This document shows, piece after piece, positions 36,825 through 45,506 of a DNA stretch of 64,000 bases. Each line of letters begins with the position of its first letter. The stretch's first letter is position 1. The position numbers were made by a program, and so were the translations under genes. Under the pieces are notes generated by a model. That model did no database searches. It was not told where the DNA came from and saw only the letters and a program-made list of their open reading frames with translations. Source of the stretch: Desulfobaculum xiamenense (GTDB taxonomy: Bacteria; Desulfobacterota; Desulfovibrionia; Desulfovibrionales; Desulfovibrionaceae); contig NZ_JAATJA010000001.1 in NCBI RefSeq assembly GCF_011927665.1, forward strand, positions 229,019 to 293,018, read 5' to 3'.

Positions 36825-38753
36825 CTAGAAGGTCAGTCGGGCGCCAACCATGCCGTTGATGCCGGGCATGGGGTAGTCGGGCCGGTACTCGTAGTCGGTG
36901 TCGGTGATGTTCTCCAGCGCGCAGAACACCTCGCCCTTCGCGCTCCAGCTGGGCAGCTCGAAGGCACGGGCCAGTCGGGCGTTGAGCAGGAAGTGGCTGT
37001 CCACCTTTTCGGTGTTCGCGACGGTGGTCTTGCGGGACTGGCTGAGCGCGTACATGTCGTCCACGTATTCGCAGTCCGCGGACAGGGTCCACAGTTCGGC
37101 GAAGTGCCAGTTCACGCCTGCCTTGACCGTGGTGTCCGGCGCGTAGGGCATGTTGTCGGGATCGACGTCCTGCGTGGTGATGCTGGCGAAGAGCGCGATG
37201 TCGTCCGTCGGGGTGACGGTGACGCTTGCCTCGATGCCCTGCACGTCGAATTCCTCGGTGTTGCTCCACGCGCTTGGCGGACGGCCGGGGGTGAAGACGT
37301 AGCGGTTCTCGCCGTCGTCGTGGAAGTAGGTGAAGTCGGCCCGCACGTAGGCGTTGAAGGTGTGGCGGATGCCGATCTCGGTATGCCAGACCTCTTCGGG
37401 GTCCAGCTCGTCCCACTTGGTGATGGCGGAGGAAACGGGCGGAACCATGGTCACTTCGAGGCCGGGATACACGACGCCCTTGGCGATGGAGGCGTGGACC
37501 TCGGTGGTGCCGTAGCCCGCCACGATGCCCGCGTGCGGGGCGGTGGTGTCGTCGAACTTGTTGTGGCTGTAGAAGCGCGCGCCCACGGAGGGGATGGCGT
37601 GCCAGCCCTTTTCGTCGCCGATGAGGTAGTTGGCAGACGCATAGGGCATGCAGAGCGAGAACTCGGGAACGAGGACGGAGCTTTCGGTGCCATCGTCCTT
37701 GGTGTTGCGGATGTTGCCGTCCCACCACTGCTGGTCGATGCCTGCGGTCAGTTCCAGACCGTCGATGGGGCGAACCGTCTCGTGGGCCTTGAGTCCCCAG
37801 AACCAGAAGTCGTTGCGGTTCTCGTCGTCATCGCCGCTCTGATCCTTCCAGTAGCCTTCGCCCGCGTTGACGAAGAACTTCAGTTCGCCGTCCGCCACGC
37901 CGAAGTCGTTGGCGAGTGTCACCACGGCCATGCGCAGGCCCGTGTCGTACGTGCCGTCGGTCTCGCCGCCGGTGTCGGGACCGGGATCGCCAGCCGCGTT
38001 GTCGAGGCCCAGCGCGAAGACGCGGGCGCTCCAGTTGTCGTTCAGGTCCATGCCGAGGTTGGCGAAGAGGCTGGCCTGACGGCCGTCGCCGCCGGAGCGG
38101 TGGCCGTCGGAACGGCGGAAGCCTTCACCGAGGTAGTAGTCAAACCCGCCGAGGTCGCCGCCGTGCTCGATGGACTGGGACACGGTGCCGTAGCTGCCGC
38201 CCGCCGCTTCGAGTGTGGTGAAGGTATCCTTGCCGTAGGCGGTCTTGGGCACGATGTTGATGGCGGAGAAGGCATCGCCGAAGCGGTGGGGCTGGGGGCC
38301 CTTGATCACTTCGACGGAACCGGCCGGGTCGATGGGCAGCAGGTCGAGCAGTGGATGGTTCCACAGGCCCATGTAGACGGGCACGCCGTCGATGTAGGTT
38401 TTGATTTCGCTGCCGGGGCGGCTTGAACCCATGCCGCGCACGAAGACCGCGCCGCCCTCGCCGCCGCCGAACGCGCCGACGGGGTTGTAGCGGGTGATGG
38501 TCACGCCCGGCGTGCGCCGCAGGGCGGAGGCGATGTCCAGCGCGTTGAGGTCGCGAATCTGTTCCTCGCTGACCACGGTGCTGACCGCGCCGTAGCGGTC
38601 CACCTCGTTACCATGAATGAGCGGTGTGGCGACAACGGTCATTTCGTCCAGCCGAACGGCGTCGGCTGGCTTTTCCGTTTCCCCCGCCAGTGCGGAAACG
38701 GACGACACGAGTGCGGCCAGAAGCAGGATTCCGGCCACCAGATGCTTCTTCAT
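36825..38753 (-). CDS. TonB-dependent outer-membrane receptor, import cluster 2
   Basis: A 642-residue receptor. It has a signal peptide (cleavage near SALA at about residue 23), a TonB box-like EMTVVATP, and a plug domain with RRTPGVTITRYNP and YIDGVPVYMGLW; a barrel follows with terminal Leu-Thr-Phe. The acidic loops (GDDDENRND, PGPDTGGETDG) could help bind cations or a metal complex. The ATG at 38753 has GGGGG upstream; the longer frame adds residues before the signal peptide. First gene of a unit with an SBP-ABC transporter and a methyltransferase. Confidence 0.92.
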   Translation of the reverse strand: MKKHLVAGILLLAALVSSVSALAGETEKPADAVRLDEMTVVATPLIHGNEVDRYGAVSTVVSEEQIRDLNALDIASALRRTPGVTITRYNPVGAFGGGEGGAVFVRGMGSSRPGSEIKTYIDGVPVYMGLWNHPLLDLLPIDPAGSVEVIKGPQPHRFGDAFSAINIVPKTAYGKDTFTTLEAAGGSYGTVSQSIEHGGDLGGFDYYLGEGFRRSDGHRSGGDGRQASLFANLGMDLNDNWSARVFALGLDNAAGDPGPDTGGETDGTYDTGLRMAVVTLANDFGVADGELKFFVNAGEGYWKDQSGDDDENRNDFWFWGLKAHETVRPIDGLELTAGIDQQWWDGNIRNTKDDGTESSVLVPEFSLCMPYASANYLIGDEKGWHAIPSVGARFYSHNKFDDTTAPHAGIVAGYGTTEVHASIAKGVVYPGLEVTMVPPVSSAITKWDELDPEEVWHTEIGIRHTFNAYVRADFTYFHDDGENRYVFTPGRPPSAWSNTEEFDVQGIEASVTVTPTDDIALFASITTQDVDPDNMPYAPDTTVKAGVNWHFAELWTLSADCEYVDDMYALSQSRKTTVANTEKVDSHFLLNARLARAFELPSWSAKGEVFCALENITDTDYEYRPDYPMPGINGMVGARLTF

Positions 38754-38760
38754 CCTATCC

Positions 38761-38852
38761 CCCAATTCGAACGGTTTGGAATGTTGGTTGAAATTGCCTG
38801 TGTCGGTAGCACGAAAAAATAATACTGACAACTCAAGCGATGACGAATTGGG
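38761..38852 (-). promoter_or_regulatory. Inverted repeat CCCAATTCG / CGAATTGGG around receptor-2 leader
   Basis: Nine-base arms at 38761-38769 and 38844-38852 are perfectly complementary. The gene-proximal arm adjoins the GGGGGATAGG ribosome site of the receptor gene. A -10-like TATTAT lies between them, so whether both arms are in one RNA is unclear. Confidence 0.35.
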
Positions 38853-39022
38853 CCGTTACACTACCAGAAGGGTCTGAAAACGTTTGTGGTGCTACAAGCC
38901 GGATACGGTCGCAAGGAGGGGCTATGCCTGATTTCGGGCGTGGCACTTGATTCCTGTGCCCATTCGTCCTAGAGATGTTCTGATGGGAAACCCTATACGG
39001 GCTTGCCTGGTCGGGAGGACGC

Positions 39023-39418
39023 ATGGGCGATTTTTCAATGCGTGATGGGGATGGAGGAGGCGTTTTGGCGCTTACGGGCGAGTGGACGCGCGAGTGCGTC
39101 GGCGAGCTTCGGCAGTGCGTGCTCGACGCGCTGGAGGCGCATGCGCGTGTGACGGTGGACCTGTCCGATGCCGGGCCGGTGGATGCCGCGTTTTTCCAGC
39201 TTCTGCACGCCGCCGGGTTGGAGGCTGGTCGTCAGGGCGTCGGGCTGACGCTCGGAGATGAGATTTCCGCATCCGTGCTGGAGGCCGCCGCTCGGGCCGG
39301 GTTTGCCGCTTCGGACGGGGCGGGGCTGACGCTCAAGGGCTTTGATGGCGATGGCGCATCGCCACCGGCCGCAGGTCTGGAACCGCCGCAGGGAGAAGGG
39401 GGAACGCATGCCGCTTGA
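39023..39418 (+). CDS. STAS-domain protein
   Basis: A 131-residue protein with an N-terminal STAS-like fold: LALTGEWTRECVGELRQCV, then VTVDLSDAGPVDAAFFQLLHAA. In anti-anti-sigma factors the phosphorylated Ser/Thr lies in a D-S-S/G motif; here it is DAGPVDAAF, so phosphorylation is doubtful. The C-terminal 30 residues are Gly/Pro-rich. The ATG at 39023 has GGGAGG upstream. It overlaps cheA by 11 bases, so it belongs to the chemosensory operon. Confidence 0.75.
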   Translation: MGDFSMRDGDGGGVLALTGEWTRECVGELRQCVLDALEAHARVTVDLSDAGPVDAAFFQLLHAAGLEAGRQGVGLTLGDEISASVLEAAARAGFAASDGAGLTLKGFDGDGASPPAAGLEPPQGEGGTHAA

Positions 39419-41498
39419 CGACGCCACGCGCGAACTCTTTCGGGAGGAGGTCCACGAGAATCTTGCCGAACTCGAATCCGCGCTTCTCGAACTGGAGGAC
39501 GAACCCACCAATCGCGAGAACGTGGACCGCGTCTTCCGGGCGTTGCATACGGTCAAGGGCGTGGGGGCCATGTTCGGCCACGACGACATCGCCATGTTCG
39601 CGCACGAGGTGGAGGGCACCTTCGCCCGCGTGCGCGAGGGGCGGCTTGCCGTGTCGCACGAGCTCCTCGACCTGACGCTGGCGGCCCGCGATCATCTGCT
39701 GTCCCTCTTCGACGAGCGCGCCGAAGCCGATCCCGCGCGGGGCGAGGAAATTGTCGCGCGGCTTCGTGTTTTGTGCGGCGCGACGGACGACTCCTGTCCC
39801 GGGGACGATGCGCCCCCCCCGCAGGAGGCTCCATGTCCTGAGATTTGTGGCGAGACCTTTTCCTACCGCATCCGCTTTCGCCCGGACGAGGGGCTTTTCG
39901 CGTCGGGCGTCGATCCTCTTGGCCTCATGGCCGATCTGGCGGAGCTTGGCGAATGCGTGGTCGTGGCGCGTACGGGGCGCATTCCGCCGCTGTCCGAACT
40001 CGATCCCGAACTGTGCCTGCTGGGCTGGGACGTGGTGCTGACCACGGACCGGGGCGAGGATGCCATCCGCGACGTGTTCATCTTCGCCGACGGACTCGGG
40101 GAACTGACTATCGAGGTGTTGGAGGCGGTGCATGCCGATGGCGATGACGAGGTGCAGCCCCGGCTGGGGGATATCCTTGTCGAGCGCGGCGACATCAGCG
40201 AGGACGATCTGCGTTCGGCCCTTGGGGAGCATCGCCGGCTGGGCGAACTGCTGACCGATTCGGGCCGCGTGTCCGACGACCAGTTGCGGTCCGCGCTGGC
40301 GGAGCAGGAGGCCGTGCGAAGCGTCAAGTCACGCCGTCGTCAGGAGGCGGACTCGTCGAGCATTCGCGTTTCCGCAGATAAGCTGGACGACCTCGTGTCG
40401 CTCGTGGGCGAACTGGCCATCGTGCAGGCCCAGATCACGCAGGCCGCGACGGATGGCAGCAGGCACCACCTCGCGCGGCTGTCCGAGGAGTTGGAGCGGC
40501 TGTCCTCGCGCCTGCGGGAGCGGACGCTGTCCGTGCGCATGCTGCCCATCGGGCACATGTTCTCCCGCTTTCGGCGGCTGGTGCATGATCTGTCTAACGA
40601 GCTCGACAAGCACATTGAGCTGGAAACCTTCGGCGCGGAGACGGAGGTCGACAAGACCGTCTTCGAGCGCATGGGCGATCCGCTCGTGCATCTCATCCGC
40701 AACTGTGCGGACCATGGCATAGAGTCCCCGGAGGTGCGGGCCTCGGCGGGCAAGCCCGAGGCGGGGCGGATTCGGCTGGGCGCGGCCCACGCCGGGGGCG
40801 AGGTGCGCATCATCGTGGAGGACGACGGACGCGGCATGGACTCCTCACGCATTCTCGCCCGCGCACGGGAGATGGGCATCGTCGGCGCGGAGGCCGAGGT
40901 CAAGAGCGCGGATGTGCTCTCGCTCATCTTCGAGCCGGGGTTCTCCACCATGAACGAGGTGACGAATCTGTCCGGGCGCGGCGTGGGCATGGACGTGGTG
41001 CGCCGGGGTATCGACTCGCTTCGCGGCAGCGTGGAGGTGGAGAGCACGCCGGGCGGCGGCACGCGCTTCACCCTGCGCATCCCGCTGACGCTGGCCATCA
41101 TCGAGGGGTTACAGGTGCAGGTGGGCGGGGAGTTCTACGTCATCCCGCTGGCGTCGGTGCAGGAGTGTCTGGAATTTTCGCCGCGTCAGGCGCAGGTGCT
41201 CGACATTCGCGGGCAGATTATCCCGTGGGTGCGGCTTCGCGAGGTCTTCGGACTCGACGGCACCCGGCCGAGCGTGGAGCAGATCGTGGTTGCGGGGGTG
41301 GAGAACCGGCGCATGGGCATCGTGGTGGACCGGGTGGTTGGCGAGCATCAGACCGTCATCCGTAGCCTCGGCAGACTCTACCGTGACGTGCGGGCCTTTT
41401 CCGGCGCGACGGTGCGCGTGGACGGTTCCATGGCGCTGATTCTCGATGTGCAGGGACTTATGCGCACCCTGCGCCCCGAGGTCGGCATGGGCGGATGA
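39408..41498 (+). CDS. cheA: Chemotaxis-type histidine kinase CheA
   Basis: A 696-residue kinase. The P1 HPt domain carries the phospho-accepting His47 in ALHTVKGVGAMFG. A P2-like region lies at about 145-240. An insert at about 247-305 has two copies of a pattern like LGxxLxxxGxxSxDxLRSAL. The P3 dimerisation helices start near 316, the P4 ATPase has N-box HLIRNCADHGIE and G-boxes GRGMD and GRGVGMDVV, and a P5 CheW-like domain lies at about 564-690. The ATG at 39408 follows GGGGGAA. No CheW, CheY or receptor is encoded beside it. Confidence 0.95.
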   Translation: MPLDDATRELFREEVHENLAELESALLELEDEPTNRENVDRVFRALHTVKGVGAMFGHDDIAMFAHEVEGTFARVREGRLAVSHELLDLTLAARDHLLSLFDERAEADPARGEEIVARLRVLCGATDDSCPGDDAPPPQEAPCPEICGETFSYRIRFRPDEGLFASGVDPLGLMADLAELGECVVVARTGRIPPLSELDPELCLLGWDVVLTTDRGEDAIRDVFIFADGLGELTIEVLEAVHADGDDEVQPRLGDILVERGDISEDDLRSALGEHRRLGELLTDSGRVSDDQLRSALAEQEAVRSVKSRRRQEADSSSIRVSADKLDDLVSLVGELAIVQAQITQAATDGSRHHLARLSEELERLSSRLRERTLSVRMLPIGHMFSRFRRLVHDLSNELDKHIELETFGAETEVDKTVFERMGDPLVHLIRNCADHGIESPEVRASAGKPEAGRIRLGAAHAGGEVRIIVEDDGRGMDSSRILARAREMGIVGAEAEVKSADVLSLIFEPGFSTMNEVTNLSGRGVGMDVVRRGIDSLRGSVEVESTPGGGTRFTLRIPLTLAIIEGLQVQVGGEFYVIPLASVQECLEFSPRQAQVLDIRGQIIPWVRLREVFGLDGTRPSVEQIVVAGVENRRMGIVVDRVVGEHQTVIRSLGRLYRDVRAFSGATVRVDGSMALILDVQGLMRTLRPEVGMGG

Positions 41499-41580
41499 GC
41501 GCGCGGACAGCGGCATGCCGCGTGATAACGGAAGAGGCGGTCCCGGTGCCGCGAAAAGCGGAGCGCAAGCGGGAGGACGG

Positions 41581-42474
41581 GTGACCAGAGACAATCGTGA
41601 AGGCGGACGCGCCGTACAGGTGGGCGTTCCCCGTTCCATGGACGAGCGGGATTTCGCGCGCTTTGCGCAGTTCATCCACGAGACGTGCGGCATCAAGCTG
41701 CAACGCGCGAAGAAGACCATGCTGGAGGCGCGCTTGCAGAAGCGGCTGCGCGTGCTCGGACTGGAGAGCTATTCCGCATATGCGAGCTATCTCTTCAGCC
41801 CTCGGGGGCTGGAGCTGGAGCTGTCCTACCTCATCGACTGCGTTACCACCAACACGACGGACTTCTTCCGGGAGTCTCGCCATTTCGACTATCTGCTCCA
41901 GTCCGCGTTGCCGTACTGGTACGCGGAGAACGGAACGGCGAGGCCGTTCGGCATATGGAGCGCGGGGTGCTCCATCGGTGCGGAGCCGTATACGCTGTCC
42001 ATGGTATGCACCGAGTTTTCCGAACTGCGCCCCGGATTCCGGTTCGACATTCTGGCCACGGACATATCCGGGCAGGCGCTTTCCGCCGCGGTCCGCGCCA
42101 TCTACACCGAGGATCAGGCTCGCGGCGTGCCCGACGCGCTCAAGCGCAAGTACCTGCTGCGCAGCAAGGACCGGGCGCGGCGCATGGTGCGCATCGTGCC
42201 GGAACTGCGGCGGCAGGTCACGTTCAAGCGTTTGAACTTCATGGAGGATTTCCGCCTCGACAGGCAGATGGACGTGGTGTTCTGCCGCAACGTGATCATC
42301 TACTTCGACAGGCCGACGCAGGAGGTGCTGCTCGGCCGGTTGAGCGATCAACTGCGGGTGGGCGGGCACATGTTCATCGGCCATTCGGAGAGTCTGACGG
42401 GGATGGGCCTGCCGCTACGGCAGGTGGAGCCGACAATCTACATCAAGACGGGCGAGCGACGACATTCCGGGTGA
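41581..42474 (+). CDS. cheR: Chemoreceptor glutamate methyltransferase CheR
   Basis: A 297-residue SAM-dependent methyltransferase. It has an N-terminal helical domain, the [15 protein letters not shown] motif, SAM loop [29 protein letters not shown], and [14 protein letters not shown] with the C-terminal [12 protein letters not shown] segment. It methylates receptor glutamates in sensory adaptation. The GTG at 41581 has GGGAGG four bases upstream; an ATG at 41638 (MDERDFARF) is a possible shorter start. It lies between cheA and cheB. Confidence 0.93.
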   Translation: MTRDNREGGRAVQVGVPRSMDERDFARFAQFIHETCGIKLQRAKKTMLEARLQKRLRVLGLESYSAYASYLFSPRGLELELSYLIDCVTTNTTDFFRESRHFDYLLQSALPYWYAENGTARPFGIWSAGCSIGAEPYTLSMVCTEFSELRPGFRFDILATDISGQALSAAVRAIYTEDQARGVPDALKRKYLLRSKDRARRMVRIVPELRRQVTFKRLNFMEDFRLDRQMDVVFCRNVIIYFDRPTQEVLLGRLSDQLRVGGHMFIGHSESLTGMGLPLRQVEPTIYIKTGERRHSG

Positions 42475-42508
42475 TTTCTGGCGTTCGCCGGGTGTCCGTG
42501 GAGGGCGT

Positions 42509-43579
42509 ATGGGCAAGATTCGGGTGCTGGTGGTGGACGATTCGGCTATAGTGCGCAACACGATGACCGAGATACTGGAGTCCGATAACGGCATCGAGGT
42601 CATCGGCTCCGCTGCGGACCCCTTCGCGGCGGCGAAGAAGATGATGGAGAGCGTTCCGGACGTCATCACGCTGGACATCGAAATGCCGCGCATGGACGGC
42701 CTGACCTTCCTGCGCAAGATCATGAGCCAGCATCCAGTGCCGGTGGTCGTGTGCTCCTCGCTTGCGACCAACGGCTCGGAAACGGTGATGCGTTGCATGG
42801 AGTACGGCGCGGTGGAGATCATCGAGAAGCCGCGCGTGGGCACGCGGCAGTTTCTGGAGGAATCGCGCATCCGCATCACCGACGCCGTGCGCGCCGCCGC
42901 CCATGCAAACCTGAAGCGTGTGGCCGCGAAGCCGGTGGTGGTGCAGCCGAAGCTCTCGGCGGACGCGGTCATCTCCGCACCCCCCGTGCATAATCATACG
43001 TCGCTGACCACCACGGAAAAAATCCTCTGTGTGGGGGCGTCTACCGGCGGGACCGAGGCCTTGCGGGTGTTTCTGGAGGCCATGCCGCCCAACTGTCCGG
43101 GCATCGCCATCGTCCAGCACATGCCGGAAAAGTTCACGGCGGCCTTTGCCCAGCGGCTCGACGGGTTGTGCCGCATCACCGTGCGCGAGGCGCAGAACAA
43201 CGATTCCATCCTGCGCGGGCAGGCGCTCATCGCGCCCGGCAACAGGCATATGCTCCTCAAGCGCAGCGGCGCTCGCTACTATGTGGAATTGCGCGACGGG
43301 CCGCTGGTGTCGCGGCATAGGCCGTCTGTGGACGTGCTGTTTCGCTCGGCGGCGCGCTATGGCGGACCCAACGTCATCGGCGTGATCATGACCGGCATGG
43401 GCGACGACGGTGCCAAGGGCATGAAGGAGATGAAGGACGCCGGAGCCTACAACATCGCGCAGGACGAGGCGACCTGTGTGGTCTTCGGCATGCCGCAGGA
43501 GGCCATCAAGGCCGGGGCGGTGGACTCGGTGATGCCGCTTGAGCGGCTCGCGCCAGAGTCCTGCCGACTTGCGCGTTGA
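42509..43579 (+). CDS. cheB: Chemotaxis response regulator protein-glutamate methylesterase CheB
   Basis: A 356-residue protein. The receiver domain has acidic DD at 10-11 and phospho-Asp56 in [11 protein letters not shown] linker at about 140-170 precedes the methylesterase domain with catalytic Ser in [10 protein letters not shown], His in VQHMPEKF and Asp in [11 protein letters not shown]. It demethylates or deamidates receptors when phosphorylated by CheA. The ATG at 42509 has GGAGGG upstream. It ends three bases before the convergent DUF190 gene. Confidence 0.97.
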   Translation: MGKIRVLVVDDSAIVRNTMTEILESDNGIEVIGSAADPFAAAKKMMESVPDVITLDIEMPRMDGLTFLRKIMSQHPVPVVVCSSLATNGSETVMRCMEYGAVEIIEKPRVGTRQFLEESRIRITDAVRAAAHANLKRVAAKPVVVQPKLSADAVISAPPVHNHTSLTTTEKILCVGASTGGTEALRVFLEAMPPNCPGIAIVQHMPEKFTAAFAQRLDGLCRITVREAQNNDSILRGQALIAPGNRHMLLKRSGARYYVELRDGPLVSRHRPSVDVLFRSAARYGGPNVIGVIMTGMGDDGAKGMKEMKDAGAYNIAQDEATCVVFGMPQEAIKAGAVDSVMPLERLAPESCRLAR

Positions 43580-43582
43580 GGG

Positions 43583-43924
43583 CTATTTGCCCTCGTTGTG
43601 GCGGTAGACCAGCACCTGAACCTTTTCGCGAACCACGAGGCCTTCTTGGATCATGGCGTCGAGCCGTGGCAGGAAGGCTTCGATGCGTTCCGGCGCGTCT
43701 ACGATTTCCGTAACCACGGGCAGATCCTCGGACAGGCGTAGAATCTTCGAGGTGTGCACGCGGCTGTTCGCGCCGAAGCCGAGGATGCCGCGCAGGGTGG
43801 TCGCTCCGGCCATGCCTTCGCGCCGGGCTTCCTCCACGATGACCTCGTGCACGGGGCGGCCTTGGTATCTGTCGTTCTCTCCGGTGTAGATGCGCAGCCT
43901 TTCGGCGTCCAGCGGGAGCTTCAT
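43583..43924 (-). CDS. DUF190 family protein (PII-like)
   Basis: A 113-residue DUF190 protein, with the characteristic RLRIYTGENDRYQGRPVHEVIVEEARREG and ATTLRGILGFG segments of a ferredoxin-like PII-type fold. Genes of this family are often next to crcB, as here (23 bases away), suggesting a link to fluoride export, perhaps as a nucleotide-binding regulator. The ATG at 43924 has AAGGAGG upstream and rejects a longer frame overlapping crcB. Confidence 0.9.
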   Translation of the reverse strand: MKLPLDAERLRIYTGENDRYQGRPVHEVIVEEARREGMAGATTLRGILGFGANSRVHTSKILRLSEDLPVVTEIVDAPERIEAFLPRLDAMIQEGLVVREKVQVLVYRHNEGK

Positions 43925-43947
43925 GGCATGTTCCTCCTTGTGGTGGA

Positions 43948-44325
43948 TCAGGGGACGAGGCGGGCGAGGGCGAGGCCGGTGAAGAGCAGGGCGAGTCCCA
44001 CCATGTTCTGCCCGGCGATGTTCAGCACGGCGGGAAGCCACTGGCCGTCGCGCAGGAGCGTTGCGGTCTCGAACATGAAGGTGGAGAATGTGGTGAACGC
44101 GCCCATGAATCCCGTGAGGATGATGACGCGCGCCTGCGGGCCGAGGATGGCCCGCTGGTCCAGAATGCCCCAGATGAGGCCGAAGAGCAGGCTGCCGATC
44201 ATGTTGACCACGAAGGTGCCTGCCGGAAAGCCGCCCCCTGCGAACCTGTGTACGAGTCCCGCCAGTCCGTAGCGCGACAGCGCTCCCGCGCCGCCCGCCA
44301 TGGCGAGCAAAATCAGTTTTTCCAA
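43948..44325 (-). CDS. crcB: Fluoride channel CrcB/Fluc
   Basis: A 125-residue four-helix membrane protein. Motifs [24 protein letters not shown] and [17 protein letters not shown] are those of Fluc fluoride exporters; the Phe-box and the [11 protein letters not shown] track are intact. It exports fluoride passively as a dual-topology dimer. A TTG start at 44325 is chosen because AGGAG lies seven bases before it and it gives the family length. No fluoride riboswitch is evident upstream. Confidence 0.93.
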   Translation of the reverse strand: MEKLILLAMAGGAGALSRYGLAGLVHRFAGGGFPAGTFVVNMIGSLLFGLIWGILDQRAILGPQARVIILTGFMGAFTTFSTFMFETATLLRDGQWLPAVLNIAGQNMVGLALLFTGLALARLVP

Positions 44326-44417
44326 GGGGATTCTCCTCTTTCGTCGTCCTTGTCGTTTGCAGCCGGAAAGGCTACTCAATCCGGAAACCGGGCGTCCCGC
44401 CCGAACGTGGGGATTCT

Positions 44418-45002
44418 ATGCCACTGGAAACTGAAATCAAGTATATCGACGTGGACCACGAGGCCGTGCGGCGAAGGCTGGCGGCTCTTGGTGCACGGCG
44501 GAACCCATTTCGCTTCGAGCGAAACGCCGTGCTCGACGATGCGCAACGTAGCCTGCGCGGGCGTGGGGTGCTCCTGCGGCTGCGGTACGACGGCGAGAAC
44601 CTGCTTACCCTCAAGACGCCCGCATCCGGGCCACAGGGGCTGAAGGTCCGTCACGAACACGAGACCCGCTTCGAGGACTTCGACGCCGCCATGCGCGTGT
44701 TCGAGAACCTCGGCTATGGGGTGGCGTTCTGGTATGAGAAGCTGCGCGAGACGTGGGAGTATGGCGGCTGTCACATCTGCCTCGACCTGCTTCCCTTCGG
44801 CAGCTTCGCCGAGATTGAGGGCGAGCCGGAGGCCATCCGCCAATGCGCCGTCGAGCTTGGGCTTGACGCGTACCGCAGTTCCGACGCGAACTACCACAGC
44901 CTGAACGCGCAGTACCGCAAGCGCGCGGGCCTGCCCGAGCAGGACGGCTTCGCGTTCGATGAGGCGGAGCGGCAGCGGCTCATGGAGATTGCCGGTTCGT
45001 AA
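44418..45002 (+). CDS. CYTH-domain protein (class IV adenylyl cyclase-like)
   Basis: A 194-residue CYTH fold protein. The signature ExExK appears as LETEIKY near the N-terminus, with later acidic and basic pairs (LLRLRYDG, LTLKTPASG, ETRFEDF, FAEIEGEP) that line the triphosphate tunnel. This matches the CyaB/thiamine-triphosphatase superfamily; whether it makes cAMP or hydrolyses a triphosphate cannot be told. It starts with ATG at 44418 and stands alone, divergent from crcB. Confidence 0.85.
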   Translation: MPLETEIKYIDVDHEAVRRRLAALGARRNPFRFERNAVLDDAQRSLRGRGVLLRLRYDGENLLTLKTPASGPQGLKVRHEHETRFEDFDAAMRVFENLGYGVAFWYEKLRETWEYGGCHICLDLLPFGSFAEIEGEPEAIRQCAVELGLDAYRSSDANYHSLNAQYRKRAGLPEQDGFAFDEAERQRLMEIAGS

Positions 45003-45191
45003 GCGACTGGAAGGATTCGCATCCGCCCGTTCCATTTTAGGAGCGTGGGGGCTGCCTCTTTACGGGGAAGAGTAATTTGCGTAGGTTTTGAATAGGTGGA
45101 GAATGCCTTTTTTCCCCGCATGGCGCGGATGCGGACCGTATGGTCCCCCGCACCGGAAAGGCTTGCCCCATAGACGTCAAGGGAGACTACG

Positions 45192-45506
45192 GTGGCCGAT
45201 TCGTTTTCGTCGCCCGGCATGCTGCCGGACACGTTCACCGAAGACGAGGTGCGCGAACCCCGCAAGTTCAAGGTGCTGCTTCACAATGATGACTACACCA
45301 CGATGGATTTCGTGGTTCACGTTCTCACTTTCGTATTCAGGAAGACTCTGGCGCAGGCGACCGAGATAATGCTCAAGATCCACAACCAGGGCGTGGGCGT
45401 GTGCGGCGTCTACACGGCGGAAGTGGCGGAGACCAAGGTGGTCCGTGTGCACCAGCTCGCACGCGAGGCGGGCTACCCTCTAAAATGCACCATGGAAGAG
45501 GTCTAG
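45192..45506 (+). CDS. clpS: ATP-dependent Clp protease adaptor ClpS
   Basis: A 104-residue adaptor that delivers proteins with N-terminal Phe, Leu, Trp or Tyr to ClpAP. The LLHNDDYTTMDFVVHVL motif forms the N-degron pocket and the IHNQGVGVCGVYTAEVAETK segment is typical. The GTG at 45192 has AAGGGAG upstream. The stop is directly followed by the clpA start codon, so both are translationally linked. Confidence 0.96.
   Translation: MADSFSSPGMLPDTFTEDEVREPRKFKVLLHNDDYTTMDFVVHVLTFVFRKTLAQATEIMLKIHNQGVGVCGVYTAEVAETKVVRVHQLAREAGYPLKCTMEEV

Noticed and set aside
44326-44417. Fluoride riboswitch upstream of crcB
   Set aside because: I could not find the conserved crcB-motif stems in the 92-base gap.
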